DNA from: Ramlibacter algicola
GTDB lineage: Bacteria > Pseudomonadota > Gammaproteobacteria > Burkholderiales > Burkholderiaceae_C
NCBI RefSeq assembly: GCF_016641735.1
Contig: NZ_JAEDAO010000001.1
Span: 2,976,001-3,040,000, forward strand
DNA length: 64,000 bases
Direction of reading: 5' to 3'
Part shown: positions 41,878-51,770 of the stretch, piece after piece
Numbering within the stretch: the first letter of the stretch is position 1
Layout of the letters: every line of letters begins with the position of its first letter
Translations under genes and position numbers: made by a program
The notes under the pieces: generated by a model
What the model was told of the DNA's origin: nothing
What the model saw: only the letters and a program-made list of their open reading frames with translations
Database searches by the model: none

Positions 41878-43347
41878 TCAGCGCGCCGCGGGCTGCGCCA
41901 CCGCGCCTTCGGCCTGCATGCCCTGCCAGCCGCCGCCCAGCGCCTGGATCATCGCCACCGCCGAAGCCTGCCGGCTCGCCTGCAACTGCACCAGCGCGCG
42001 GCGCGCATTGGCCGCCGTGTTCTGCGCGTTGATCACTTCCGTGAACGCGACCTGCCCGGCCTGGTAGCGATTGAGCACCTGCTGCTCCACCAGGTCCGCG
42101 GCGCGGCTGGCCTCCTCGCGCAAGGCCACCTGGTCGGCCAGCACGCGCGTCGCCGACAACTGGTCCTCGACCTGCTGGAACGCGGCCAGCACCGCCTGCC
42201 GGTAGCGCGCCACCGACTGCGCATAACCCGCCTGCGCCCCTTCGACCTGCGCCGCCGTGAGGCCGGCGTTGAACAACGTCTGCGCCGCCGACAGGCCCAG
42301 GCTCCACACCAGCGACGACGCGCTGAACAGGTCCGCCACCGCGCTCCCGCCCGACCCGACCGACGCGGTCAGGCGCAGGCTGGGGAAGTACGCCGAGCGC
42401 GCGATGCCGATCTGCTCGTTGGCCGAGGCGACGCGCCGCTCCGCCGCCGCGATGTCCGGGCGGCGCTGCAGCAGCCTCGACGGCAGCACGCCGGGGACGT
42501 TCGGCACTTGCGGCTTCCACGCGGGCTCGGCGGGGATCGAGAAGCTCGCGGGCGGCTGGCCGACCAGCACTGCGATCGCATGTTCCGCGGACGCACGCTG
42601 GCGTTGCAGGTCCAGCAGGTCGGCGCGCGCGTTGGCCAGTTGCGTCTGCGCCTGCAGCAGGTCGGTGCGCGCGGCGATGCCGGCGTTGTAGCGGTTCTGC
42701 GTGACGGTCACCGTGCGCTCGTAGCCGGCGACGGTGCGCGCCTGCAGGTCGCGCTGCACGTCGAGCGCGCGCAGGTTGAAGTAGTTGGTGGCGAGTTCGC
42801 CCTGCGCCGACAGCCGCGCGGCCGCGAGGTCGGCCAGGCTGGCCTGCTCGCCTGCGCGGGCCTGCGACACGCCGGCCGCGAGGCGGCCCCAGACGTCCGG
42901 CTCCCAGCTGCCGCCGATGTCGACCGAGACGCTGTTGCGCGGGCCGCCGCCGCCCACCGACACCGTCGCGCCGCTGGCGGTCGTCGCCGTCGACGCGCCG
43001 CGGGCGCCGCTGCGGCTGCCGTCGGCACCGAGCGAGAGGGTCGGGAACAGGCCGGCGCGCTGCTGCGCGACGAGCGCGCGCGCCTGCTGGTACGAGGCGA
43101 CCGCGGCCGCGACGTTCTGGTTGGACACCTCCACGCGCGCCGCCAGCTGCGACAGCTGCGGGTCCTGGAACAGGTCCCACCACGGGCCGCGCTCGACGTC
43201 CTGCGGCTGCGCGGCGACCCAGTCGCCACCGGCTTCCTTGAAGCCGGCGGGCATGTTCTCGATCGGCGGCGCGCCTTCGTAGCGCGGGCCGACGGCGCAA
43301 CCGGCGAGGGCCAGCGCCGCGGCGAGGGCGATGCAGTGTCGTTTCAT
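41878..43347 (-). CDS. RND efflux outer-membrane lipoprotein (NodT/OprM type)
   Basis: A 489-residue outer-membrane channel. The lipobox is LAGC with C17. Two repeated OEP halves show helical-barrel motifs such as ISFSWEPDVWGRL-like GGSWEPDVWGRLAAG, NRYNAGIAARTDLLQAQTQL and NRYQAGQVAFTEVINAQNTA. It forms the exit duct for the RND pump encoded just upstream. Its ATG overlaps the RND stop by four bases (ATGA), so all four efflux genes form one coupled operon. Confidence 0.92.
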   Translation of the reverse strand: MKRHCIALAAALALAGCAVGPRYEGAPPIENMPAGFKEAGGDWVAAQPQDVERGPWWDLFQDPQLSQLAARVEVSNQNVAAAVASYQQARALVAQQRAGLFPTLSLGADGSRSGARGASTATTASGATVSVGGGGPRNSVSVDIGGSWEPDVWGRLAAGVSQARAGEQASLADLAAARLSAQGELATNYFNLRALDVQRDLQARTVAGYERTVTVTQNRYNAGIAARTDLLQAQTQLANARADLLDLQRQRASAEHAIAVLVGQPPASFSIPAEPAWKPQVPNVPGVLPSRLLQRRPDIAAAERRVASANEQIGIARSAYFPSLRLTASVGSGGSAVADLFSASSLVWSLGLSAAQTLFNAGLTAAQVEGAQAGYAQSVARYRQAVLAAFQQVEDQLSATRVLADQVALREEASRAADLVEQQVLNRYQAGQVAFTEVINAQNTAANARRALVQLQASRQASAVAMIQALGGGWQGMQAEGAVAQPAAR

Positions 43348-46300
43348 GCAGGTTCCGGTTCGTGGTGCCGGGCGAGGAGTTGTTCGTTCGGGCTGCGCCG
43401 GCGCAGCTTGTCCATCAGCAGGTAGACCACCGGCGTGGTCAGCAGCGTCACCAGCTGGCTGGCGACCAGGCCGCCGATCACCGCGATGCCCAACGGGCGG
43501 CGCAACTCGGCGCCTTCGCCGAAGCCGATGGCCAGCGGCAGTGCACCGAGCGCGGCGGCCAGCGTCGTCATCAGGATCGGGCGGAAGCGCAGCAGGCAGG
43601 CTTCGCGCACCGCCTCCAGCGGCGACAGGCCGCGCGACCGCTCGGCGTCGAGCGCGAAGTCGATGATCAGGATCGCGTTCTTCTTCACGATGCCGATCAG
43701 CAGGAACACCCCGATCAGCGCCATGATCGAGAAGTCGAGCTTGGCGATCAGCAGCGCGAGCACCGCGCCGACGCCCGCCGAGGGCAGCGTCGACAGCACC
43801 GTGATCGGGTGCACCAGGCTCTCGTACAACACGCCCAGCACGATGTAGATCACCACCAGCGCCGCCAGGATCAGCAGCGGCTGCTGCTGGTTGGATTCCT
43901 GCGCGGCGCGCGCCGTGCCCTGGAAGCTGCCGCGCACGTTGTTCGGCATCGCGATCGCCGCTTCGGCGGCGCGCACGGCCGCCTGGCTGTCCGCGAGCGT
44001 GAAGCCCTCGGCCAGGTTGTAGGAGATCGTGGTCGCCAGCTCCGCGTCCTGGTGGCTCACCGAGGTGGGCGCGGCGCGTTCCTTCAGCGTGGCGATCGCC
44101 GCGAGCGGCACCATGACCGTGGTGCTGGTGCTGAGCGCCGTGCCGCTGGACTGGTCGCGCAGGGAGGGATTCACGCCCGAGGACGCGCCGCTGGAAGACG
44201 TCGACCCCGCCGTGGCCGCTCCAGTGGCCGTCGAACCCGCGCCCGTGGTGGTCGACGATGCGCCGCTGCTGGTGACCGCCCCCGCGATGCTGGACGCCGC
44301 GGCGACGTTCTTCGCCGGCACGTACACGTCGCGCAGCGCCTCGGGACTGCGCGCGTAGCGCTGCGCCACGCCTAGGATCACCTTGTACTGGTTCAGGTCG
44401 CCGTAGATCGTGGAGACCTGCCGCTGGCCGAAGAAGTTGTACATCGCGTTGTCGATGTCGCGCGAGCTGATGCCCAGGCGCGCCGCGCTGTCCTTGTCGA
44501 CTTCGACGTACGTCTCGATGCCGTTGTCCTGCTGGTCGGTGTCGACGTCGATCAGCGCCGGCTGCTGCTTCATCGCCTCGGCCAGCCGCGTCGCCCACTT
44601 CTTCAGGTCGGCGACGTTGTCGCTCTTGAGCGTGTACTGGTAGGTCGAGTTGGCCGAGCGCGCGCCCATGCGCAGGTCCTGCACCGGGTTGAGGAACAGG
44701 CTGATGCCCGAGACGCTGGCCAGCTGCGGCCGCAGCCGCTGGATGACGGCTTGCGCCCGCTCGTTCGGCGGCCGCTGCGACGCGGGCTTCAGGTTGACGA
44801 ACACGAAGCCGCCGCCCGCGCGGCTGCCGCCGGTGAAGCCCACCACCGTGTCGACCGCCGGGTCGTTGCGGATGATGTTCACCAGCTGGCGCAGCTTGTC
44901 CTGCATCGCCTGGAACGAAATGCTCTGGTCGGCCCGCAGCCCGCCGTTGAACTGGCCGGTGTCCTGCTGCGGGAAGAAGCCCTTGGGAATCTTCACCAGC
45001 AGCCAGGCATTGATGCCGATGATGGCCACCAGGATCGCCAGCACGAACCAGCGCGCCTGCAGCGCCCAGTCCAGGCTCAGCGCATACGCGTGCTGCACGC
45101 CGGCGAACGCGCGTTCGAGGAAGCGGCCGATGCGGCCGGCCGGCTTGTGGCCGGTCCCCGGCCGCAGCAGCCACGCGCAGAGCATCGGCGTGGTGGTCAG
45201 CGAGATGACCAGCGAGATCATCACGGCCGCCGACAGCGTCACCGCGAATTCGCGGAATAGGCGGCCTACCTGGCCGCCCATGAACAGCAGCGGGATGAAC
45301 ACGGCCACCAGCGACAGGCTGATCGACAGCACGGTGAAGCCGACCTCGCGCGCGCCCAGCAGCGCGGCGGCGAAGCGGTCCATGCCCGCTTCCATGTGGC
45401 GGGCGGTGTTCTCCAGCACCACGATGGCGTCGTCGACCACGAAGCCGGTGGCCACGGTCAGCGCCATCAGCGACAGGTTGTTCAGCGAGAAGCCCAGCAG
45501 GTACATCACGCCGAAGGTGCCCAGCAGCGAGACGACGGTGGCGATGGCCGGGATGAGCGTCGCGCGGGCGCTGCGCAAGAAGGCGCTGACCACCAGCACC
45601 ACCAGCAGGACCGCGATGGCGAGCGTGATCTCCACCTCGTGCAGCGCGGCGCGGATGGACGTCGTGCGGTCCGACGCGACCTGGATCTTCACGTCCTGCG
45701 GCAGCTCCTCTTGCAGCTCGGGCAGCAGCGCGCGCACGCCGTCGACGGTGGTGATGACGTTGGCGCCGGGTTGCAGCGTCACCAGCACGATGACGGCCGG
45801 CTCGCCGTTGAACAGGCCCAGCGTGTTGACGTTCTCCACGCTGTCGGTGACCTCGGCGATGTCGTCCAGCCGCACGGCCGAGCCGTTGCGCCACGCGACC
45901 ACCAGCCCCTTGTAGTCGGCGGCGGTGCGGCCGCCGCCGGCGCTGTTGCGCGTGTAGATCTGCAGCCGCTTGCCCTCGACCTCCACCTGGCCCTTGGGGC
46001 GGTTGGCGCTGCTGGACTGGATGGCGGCCCGCACGTCCTCGGCCGAGATGCCGGCGTTGTTCAACGCATAGGGCGACAGTTCGACGCGCACCGCCGGCGC
46101 CGCGCCGCCGCCGATCTCGACGTCGCCCACGCCCTGCACCTGCGCGATCTTCTGCTGCACGAGGTTGGACACCTCGTCGTAGATCTGGCCCGGGGTGCGC
46201 TTGGGCGACGTGAGCGCCAGGATGATCACCGGTGCCGCCGACGGGTTGGCCTTGCGGTAGGTCGGATTGCTGCGCAGCGTCGACGGCAGGTCGGCGCGCG

Positions 46301-46643
46301 TCGCGTTGATGGCCGCCTGCACCTCGCGCGCGGCCGCGTCGATGTTGCGATTGAGCTCGAACTGCAGGCTGATGCGCGAGGAGCCCAGCCCGCTGCTGGA
46401 CGTCATCTCGTTGACGCCCGCGATGGTGCCCAGCCTTCGTTCCAGCGGCGTCGCCACCGCGCTCGCCATGTTCTCCGGGCTGGCGCCGGGGATGCTGGCG
46501 CTGACCGAGATGACCGGAAAGTCCACCTGCGGCAGCGGCGCGACCGGCAGCACGAAGAACGCCGCGATGCCCGCCAGCGCGATCCAGATGGTGAGCAGCA
46601 CCGTCGCGACGGGGCGGCGGACGAAGGGTGCGCTCAAGTTCAT
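43344..46643 (-). CDS. mdtC: RND multidrug efflux permease, MdtC-like, with Ser/Thr-rich insertion
   Basis: A 1099-residue inner-membrane RND pump. Opening MNLSAPFVRRPVATVLLTIW; proton-relay Asp pair in ATGFVVDDAIVVLENTARHM; C-terminal GIVKKNAILIIDFALDAERS and RFRPILMTTLAAALGALPLA. It is second of two RND genes in a row, as in MdtBC, where two different pumps form one trimer. Residues about 778-841 are an insertion rich in Ser, Thr, Ala and Gly between DVYVPAKN and VMVPLAAIATL, where relatives have only a short loop, making it about 60 residues longer than usual. Start at 46643, overlapping the mdtB-like stop. Confidence 0.93.
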   Translation of the reverse strand: MNLSAPFVRRPVATVLLTIWIALAGIAAFFVLPVAPLPQVDFPVISVSASIPGASPENMASAVATPLERRLGTIAGVNEMTSSSGLGSSRISLQFELNRNIDAAAREVQAAINATRADLPSTLRSNPTYRKANPSAAPVIILALTSPKRTPGQIYDEVSNLVQQKIAQVQGVGDVEIGGGAAPAVRVELSPYALNNAGISAEDVRAAIQSSSANRPKGQVEVEGKRLQIYTRNSAGGGRTAADYKGLVVAWRNGSAVRLDDIAEVTDSVENVNTLGLFNGEPAVIVLVTLQPGANVITTVDGVRALLPELQEELPQDVKIQVASDRTTSIRAALHEVEITLAIAVLLVVLVVSAFLRSARATLIPAIATVVSLLGTFGVMYLLGFSLNNLSLMALTVATGFVVDDAIVVLENTARHMEAGMDRFAAALLGAREVGFTVLSISLSLVAVFIPLLFMGGQVGRLFREFAVTLSAAVMISLVISLTTTPMLCAWLLRPGTGHKPAGRIGRFLERAFAGVQHAYALSLDWALQARWFVLAILVAIIGINAWLLVKIPKGFFPQQDTGQFNGGLRADQSISFQAMQDKLRQLVNIIRNDPAVDTVVGFTGGSRAGGGFVFVNLKPASQRPPNERAQAVIQRLRPQLASVSGISLFLNPVQDLRMGARSANSTYQYTLKSDNVADLKKWATRLAEAMKQQPALIDVDTDQQDNGIETYVEVDKDSAARLGISSRDIDNAMYNFFGQRQVSTIYGDLNQYKVILGVAQRYARSPEALRDVYVPAKNVAAASSIAGAVTSSGASSTTTGAGSTATGAATAGSTSSSGASSGVNPSLRDQSSGTALSTSTTVMVPLAAIATLKERAAPTSVSHQDAELATTISYNLAEGFTLADSQAAVRAAEAAIAMPNNVRGSFQGTARAAQESNQQQPLLILAALVVIYIVLGVLYESLVHPITVLSTLPSAGVGAVLALLIAKLDFSIMALIGVFLLIGIVKKNAILIIDFALDAERSRGLSPLEAVREACLLRFRPILMTTLAAALGALPLAIGFGEGAELRRPLGIAVIGGLVASQLVTLLTTPVVYLLMDKLRRRSPNEQLLARHHEPEPA

Positions 46644-49600
46644 GCGCGAACCTCTTCGCTCCCTCTCCCGCTTGCGGGAGAGGGTTGGGGTGAGGGTGTC
46701 TTCCGCCACCCCTGCCCCAACCGGTCGAACCACAGGTAGATCACCGGCGTCGTGAACAGCGTCAGCAGCTGGCTCACCACCAGCCCGCCGAAGATCGCGA
46801 TGCCCAGCGGGCGGCGCAGTTCGGCGCCCTCGCCCCAGCCGAGCATCAGCGGCACGGCGGCGAACAGCGCGGCCAGCGTCGTCATCAGGATCGGGCGGAA
46901 GCGCAGCAGCGCGGCCTGGTGGATCGCTTCGCCCGGCGCCTTGCCCTCGTTGCGTTCGGCATCGAGCGCGAAGTCGATCATCATGATCGCGTTCTTCTTC
47001 ACGATGCCGATCAGCAGGATGATGCCGATGATGCCGATCACGCCCAGGTCGTTGCCGGTGAGCATCAGCATCAGCAGCGCGCCGACGCCCGCCGACGGCA
47101 GCGTCGACAGGATCGTCACCGGGTGCACGTAGCTCTCGTACAGCACGCCCAGCACGATGTAGACGCACACCACCGCCGCCAGGATCAGCCACAGCTGGTT
47201 GGACAGCGACGCTTCGTACGCGCCCGAGGCCCCGAGGAAGTTCAGCGTCAAAGCGCCCGGGAATCCCATCTCCTTCGCGGTCGCGCGCACCGCGTCCACC
47301 GCGGTGCCGAGCGACACGCCGGGCGCCGTGTCGAAGCCGACGGTGGCGGCGGGGTACTGCGCGACGTGCACGACCTGCAGCGGCGCGCGCTGTTCCACCA
47401 GCCGGGCGATGGTCGACAGCGGCACCGCGCTGCCCGAGCTGCCGCGCAGCATCACGTTGGACAGCGCCGACGGGCTGGGCACCGCGTCCTGCCGCGCCTC
47501 CAGCACCACGCGGTACTGGTTGGTCTCGGTGAAGATGGTCGACACGATGCGCTGGCCGAACGCGCTGTACAGCGCGTCGTCGATCGACGAAGCCGTGATG
47601 CCCAGGCGCGCGGCGCTGTCGCGGTCGATGTCGACCAGCATCGCGGCGCCGGTGGCGCCGGCATCGGTGACCGCGTGGCGCACCTGCTTCACGCTGCCCA
47701 GCTGCTGCACGAGGCGCTGCGCCCACTCGTTGACCTGGTTCTGGTCCGCGCCCTCGATCGACAACCGGTACTGCGTCGGCCCGGATTCGGCGTCGATCGT
47801 GAGGTCCTGCACCGGCTGCACGCGCAACGTCGCGCCCTGCACCTGCTCGCCGGCCTTGCGCACGCGTTCCATGGTGTCCTCGAGCCCGCCGCGCGCGCTG
47901 CGCAGGTTCACCAGCAGGCGGCCGGTGTGCAGCATCGTGTTGTTGGCGGCGTCGACGCCGACGATGCTGGACAGGCTGACCACGTCCGGGTCGGCCACCA
48001 CTTTCTTCGCCACCTCCTGCTGCAGCTGCGCCATGCGGTCGAAGGAGATCGACTGCGACGCCTCCACGCGCACCTGCAGCTGGCCGGTGTTCTGCGTGGG
48101 GAACAGCCCCTTGGGGATGACGATGTACAGCAGCGCGGTGACTGCCAGCGTGAGCAACGCGACCAGCAGCGTGGCGCGCTGCCGCGCCAGCACCCAGGTG
48201 AGCGCGACGTCGTAGCGGTGGATCAGGCGATCGAAGGCGCGGGTCATCTTCGCGCCCAGGCCGCTGCCGGCCGCTTCGCCGCCCGGGTGGGCCTCGATCC
48301 AGCGCGCCGACATCATCGGCACCAGCGTCAGCGACACGACGGCCGAGATCAGGATCGTGACCGCCAGCGTGACCGCGAACTCCCGGAACAGGCGGCCGAC
48401 CACGTCGCCCATGAACAGCAGCGGGATCAGCACCGCGATCAGCGACACCGTCAGCGAGATGATGGTGAAGCCGATCTCGCCGGCGCCCTTGAGCGCCGCC
48501 TCCATCGGCGGCATGCCGTCCTCGATGTGGCGCGAGATGTTCTCGATCATCACGATGGCATCGTCGACGACGAAGCCGGTGGCGATCGTCAGGGCCATCA
48601 GCGAGAGGTTGTTCAGGCTGTAGCCCATGAGCAGCATGACGCCGCAGGTGCCGATCAGCGACACCGGCACCGACAGGCTGGCGATGATGGTCGCGCGCGG
48701 GCTGTGCAGGAACGCGAAGATCACCAGCACCACCAGCACGACGGACAGCAGCAGTTCCAATTGCACGTGGTGCACGGAAGCGCGGATGCCGCTGGTGCGA
48801 TCGGACAGGACCTGCACGTTCAGGCCGGCGGGGAGGCTGGCGGTGAGTTCGGGCAGGCGCTGCTTGATGGCGTCGACCGTCTGGATCACGTTGGCGCCGG
48901 GCTGGCGCTGCACGTTGACGACGATCGCCGGCTGCAGCTTCCCGCCGTCCGCGTCGTGGACGCCGGCCCATGCACCCAGCCGCACGTTCTCGGCGCTGCT
49001 GACCACCTGCGCGACGTCGGCCAGCCGCACCGGCGCGTTGTTGCGGTACGAGACGACCAGCTGCGCGTAGTCCTCGGCCTTGAGCAGCTGGTCGTTCGAG
49101 TTGATGCTCCAGGAGCGGGTCGGCCCGTCGATGCTGCCCTTGGCGGCGTTGGCGTTCGCCGCGGTGATGGCGCTGCGCACGTTGTCCAGGCCCAGGCCGT
49201 TGGCCGCCAGGGCCCGCGTGTCGACCTGGATGCGCACCGCGGGCCGCTGCCCGCCCGAGAGCGTGACGAGGCCGACGCCGCTGACCTGGCTGATCTTCAG
49301 CGCGAGGCGTGTGTTGACGATGTTCTGCACCTCGGTCAGCGGCAGCGTGTCGGAGGTGACGGCGAGCGTCAGCACCGGTGCGTCGGCCGGATTGACCTTC
49401 GCGTACACCGGTGGCGCGGGCAGGTCCGCCGGCAGGAGCGAACCGCCGGCGTTGATGGCGGCCTGCACCTGCTGCTCGGCGACGTCGAGTTGCAGGCCGA
49501 GGCCGAACTGCAAGGTGACGATCGACACGCCGGCCGCGCTGGTGGAACTCATGCGCGACAGGCCCGGCATCTGGCCGAACTGCCGCTCCAGCGGCGCCGT

Positions 49601-49789
49601 GACCGTTTGCGCCATCACCTCCGGGCTCGCGCCCGGGTACAGCGTCTGCACCTGGATGGTCGGGTAGTCCACCTGCGGCAGCGCCGATAGCGGCAGGAAC
49701 CGCAAGCCGACCAGCCCCGCCAGCACGATCGCCAGCATCAGCAGCGACGTGGCGACGGGGCGGAGGATGAAGGGGCGGGAGGGGCTCAA
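46640..49789 (-). CDS. mdtB: RND multidrug efflux permease, MdtB-like
   Basis: A 1049-residue RND pump. Opening SRPFILRPVATSLLMLAIVL; ATGFVVDDAIVMIENISRHI holds the conserved Asp pair, and GIVKKNAIMMIDFALDAERN lies near the end. The start is a TTG at 49789 with AAAGGA eight bases upstream; no ATG fits. The last 20 residues (TPSPQPSPASGRGSEEVRA) come from a dispersed CTCTCCC hairpin at 46661-46702 and are not part of the family. It partners the MdtC-like pump that overlaps its stop. Confidence 0.92.
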   Translation of the reverse strand: MSPSRPFILRPVATSLLMLAIVLAGLVGLRFLPLSALPQVDYPTIQVQTLYPGASPEVMAQTVTAPLERQFGQMPGLSRMSSTSAAGVSIVTLQFGLGLQLDVAEQQVQAAINAGGSLLPADLPAPPVYAKVNPADAPVLTLAVTSDTLPLTEVQNIVNTRLALKISQVSGVGLVTLSGGQRPAVRIQVDTRALAANGLGLDNVRSAITAANANAAKGSIDGPTRSWSINSNDQLLKAEDYAQLVVSYRNNAPVRLADVAQVVSSAENVRLGAWAGVHDADGGKLQPAIVVNVQRQPGANVIQTVDAIKQRLPELTASLPAGLNVQVLSDRTSGIRASVHHVQLELLLSVVLVVLVIFAFLHSPRATIIASLSVPVSLIGTCGVMLLMGYSLNNLSLMALTIATGFVVDDAIVMIENISRHIEDGMPPMEAALKGAGEIGFTIISLTVSLIAVLIPLLFMGDVVGRLFREFAVTLAVTILISAVVSLTLVPMMSARWIEAHPGGEAAGSGLGAKMTRAFDRLIHRYDVALTWVLARQRATLLVALLTLAVTALLYIVIPKGLFPTQNTGQLQVRVEASQSISFDRMAQLQQEVAKKVVADPDVVSLSSIVGVDAANNTMLHTGRLLVNLRSARGGLEDTMERVRKAGEQVQGATLRVQPVQDLTIDAESGPTQYRLSIEGADQNQVNEWAQRLVQQLGSVKQVRHAVTDAGATGAAMLVDIDRDSAARLGITASSIDDALYSAFGQRIVSTIFTETNQYRVVLEARQDAVPSPSALSNVMLRGSSGSAVPLSTIARLVEQRAPLQVVHVAQYPAATVGFDTAPGVSLGTAVDAVRATAKEMGFPGALTLNFLGASGAYEASLSNQLWLILAAVVCVYIVLGVLYESYVHPVTILSTLPSAGVGALLMLMLTGNDLGVIGIIGIILLIGIVKKNAIMMIDFALDAERNEGKAPGEAIHQAALLRFRPILMTTLAALFAAVPLMLGWGEGAELRRPLGIAIFGGLVVSQLLTLFTTPVIYLWFDRLGQGWRKTPSPQPSPASGRGSEEVRA
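46661..46702. repeat. CTCTCCCGC hairpin repeat within the mdtB 3' end
   Basis: CCCTCTCCCGC paired with GCGGGAGAGGG, followed by TTGGGGTGAGGG. This is a common dispersed repeat type in Proteobacteria. It encodes the C-terminal PSPQPSPASGRG and sits 18 bases from the next gene start. Confidence 0.85.
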
Positions 49790-49832
49790 TCCGGATCCTT
49801 TCTCCGCTGCAAGCGGAGATGCGGGAACCCCA

Positions 49833-51455
49833 TCACTGCCCCTGCCCCTGCCGCTCGCGCCGTTGCTGCATCTGCTGCCAGCGCTCCAGCGCCTGCGGGT
49901 CGCCACGGTCCAGCGCTTCGAGGAATTTCCTGCGGCGCTCCAGTTGCTCGGGATCGCCGGCGACCGAGTCGAGCATGCGCTGGCGCTGCTCGGGCGTGGG
50001 ACCGGCCGCGCGGGGCGCAGCTTGTGCAGCCTGCGCAGGCGCGGCATTGGTGGCAGCCGCGCCCTGCTCGCGCGTCGTGCGCTGGCCCGCCGTCGCGGAA
50101 GCAGCCGGCGCCGGCGCCGACGCGGCGGGCGCGTTGCCGTCCTGCGGCGCGCGGCCGCCGCCGTTGCCGCGGCCCCCCGCGCCGCGGCCGCCTTGCGCCG
50201 GCGCATCGCCGGGCAGCACCACGCGGCCGCCGTCGCGCAGCCGGTCGGCGCCTTCGGTGACGACGCGCTCGCCCGCCTCCAGGCCCTTCACGACCTGGAT
50301 CTTGTCCACCGTCGTCTGGCCGCGCTGCACCTGGCGCAGCGTGACCGTGCGGTCCGGATTGATGACGAACACCTGGTCGCCGTTGGGGCCCTGGCGCACG
50401 GCGTTGACGGGGACGGTCACCGCGCCTTCGATCGTGCGCAGTTGCAGCTGCACGTTGACGAACTGGCTGGGGAACAGCAGGCCCTTGGCGTTCGCGAAGC
50501 GCGCCTTGGCCTTCACGGTCCCGGTTTGCGGATCGACCGCGTTGTCCAGCGACGCGAAGGTGCCGCTGTCCAGCACCTGGCTGCGCGTGCGATCCAGCGC
50601 CTTGACCGCCATCGGCGCGTTGCCGTTGCCCAGGACGGCATTGACCTGGTCCTGCGGCACCGAGAACTGCACGTCGATGGGCGACAGCTGCGTGATCACC
50701 GCGACGCCGTTCGCATCGCCGGTGCCGATCACGTTGCCGACGTCCACCGGCCGCAGGCCCACGCGGCCGCCCACCGGCGCCGTGATGCGGGTGTACGAGA
50801 GGTTCAGGCGCGCCGTGCCTTCATTGGCCTTGTCGACGACGACGCCCGCTTCCAGCTGCTTGACCAGCGCGGCCTGGGTGTCGACCTCCTGCCGCGCGAT
50901 GGAGTCCTGCTGCAGCAGCGTCTGGAAGCGCTTGAGCTGCACGCGCGCGGCGTCCAGCTGCGCCTCGTCGCGCATGCGGTTGCCCGTGGCCTGCTGCAGC
51001 GCCATCTCGAACGGTCGCGGGTCGATGGTGGCCAGCAGGTCGCCCTTCTTGACCATCTGGCCTTCCTGGTAGCGGATCTCCTGCAGCACGCCGCCGACCT
51101 GCGGCCGCACGCGCACGGTCGCCACCGGCGTGACGGTGCCGAGCGCCTCCAGCGTCACGCTCAGGTTGCTGCGCTCCGCCGTCGCGACGCCGACGGTCGT
51201 CGGCGGCCCGCCACGCGCACCGCCGCCCCCTGCACCACCGCCCCGCCCGCCGCCCCCGGCGCCGGGCGCACCGCCCGGCCCGGCCGACGCCGTGTTGGCC
51301 GGCTGGGTGAGGTACCAGCCGCCAACGGCCAGCGCCGCCACGACGAACACCGCGACCAGCGCGCCGATCCCCAGCCCGAAGCGGCCGAAGCGCCGCGGCG
51401 GCGGCCCGGCGGTCACGGGAGCGGGTGCACGGTCGGGCGGGAGGTCGGCGGGCAT
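49833..51455 (-). CDS. mdtA: RND efflux periplasmic adaptor, MdtA-like
   Basis: 540 residues. Cytosolic Pro-rich start, one membrane anchor (residues about 25-48), a Gly-rich linker (58-82), then adaptor domains: lipoyl halves VRVRPQVGGVLQEIRYQEGQ and LSYTRITAPVGGRVGLRPVD, the helical hairpin between them, and beta-barrel and MP domains to residue about 420. A long Gln/Ala/Gly/Arg-rich tail (420-540) exceeds the usual adaptor length. It links the RND pumps to the outer-membrane channel. First gene of the mdtABC-channel operon; 43 bases to the TTG start of mdtB. Confidence 0.92.
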   Translation of the reverse strand: MPADLPPDRAPAPVTAGPPPRRFGRFGLGIGALVAVFVVAALAVGGWYLTQPANTASAGPGGAPGAGGGGRGGGAGGGGARGGPPTTVGVATAERSNLSVTLEALGTVTPVATVRVRPQVGGVLQEIRYQEGQMVKKGDLLATIDPRPFEMALQQATGNRMRDEAQLDAARVQLKRFQTLLQQDSIARQEVDTQAALVKQLEAGVVVDKANEGTARLNLSYTRITAPVGGRVGLRPVDVGNVIGTGDANGVAVITQLSPIDVQFSVPQDQVNAVLGNGNAPMAVKALDRTRSQVLDSGTFASLDNAVDPQTGTVKAKARFANAKGLLFPSQFVNVQLQLRTIEGAVTVPVNAVRQGPNGDQVFVINPDRTVTLRQVQRGQTTVDKIQVVKGLEAGERVVTEGADRLRDGGRVVLPGDAPAQGGRGAGGRGNGGGRAPQDGNAPAASAPAPAASATAGQRTTREQGAAATNAAPAQAAQAAPRAAGPTPEQRQRMLDSVAGDPEQLERRRKFLEALDRGDPQALERWQQMQQRRERQGQGQ

Positions 51456-51770
51456 CGTTGTCCTTGGAATCGGGAGGCTCGGCAGCCGCCGAGCTTAGCA
51501 ACGGGCCGCGAGGCCGCCTGTCGGCGATCGTGCCAATCCGCGGCCGCGGGAGAATTGACGCCGCCACTCTGCGCGCGTGGCGTGTCGCACGCGCGGCGCG
51601 GATGTGTCTGCTTTGCAAAGTTGGGTGGAAAGCGGACGCCCAAACGCAGAGGTCGCAGAACAGCGCGGAGGTCGCAGAAGAACCCCATCAAGGATTCCCT
51701 TCTGCGACTTCCGTGCTTCTTCTGCGACTTCTGCGTGTGGGAGTTCGCGAACCCGCGGCCGCGGGAGCGC
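51456..51770. other. Gap between the efflux operon and the universal stress gene
   Basis: About 315 bases. The first part (51456-51600) is GC-rich and must carry the promoter of the efflux operon; no clear -10/-35 pair or operator stands out. The rest is the family-B hairpin and flanks. No gene seen. Confidence 0.4.
51643..51738. repeat. Family-B CTTCTGCG hairpin
   Basis: Left arm CGCAGAGGTCGCAGAA and GGAGGTCGCAGAAG; right arm CTTCTGCGACTTCCG and TTCTTCTGCGACTTCTGCG. About 96 bases with imperfect long pairing. Confidence 0.83.

Noticed and set aside
43344..48971. A single 1875-codon minus-strand open reading across both RND genes
   Set aside because: Only the part from 46643 down is the MdtC-like pump; upstream it reads a wrong frame of the MdtB-like gene, an effect of high GC.
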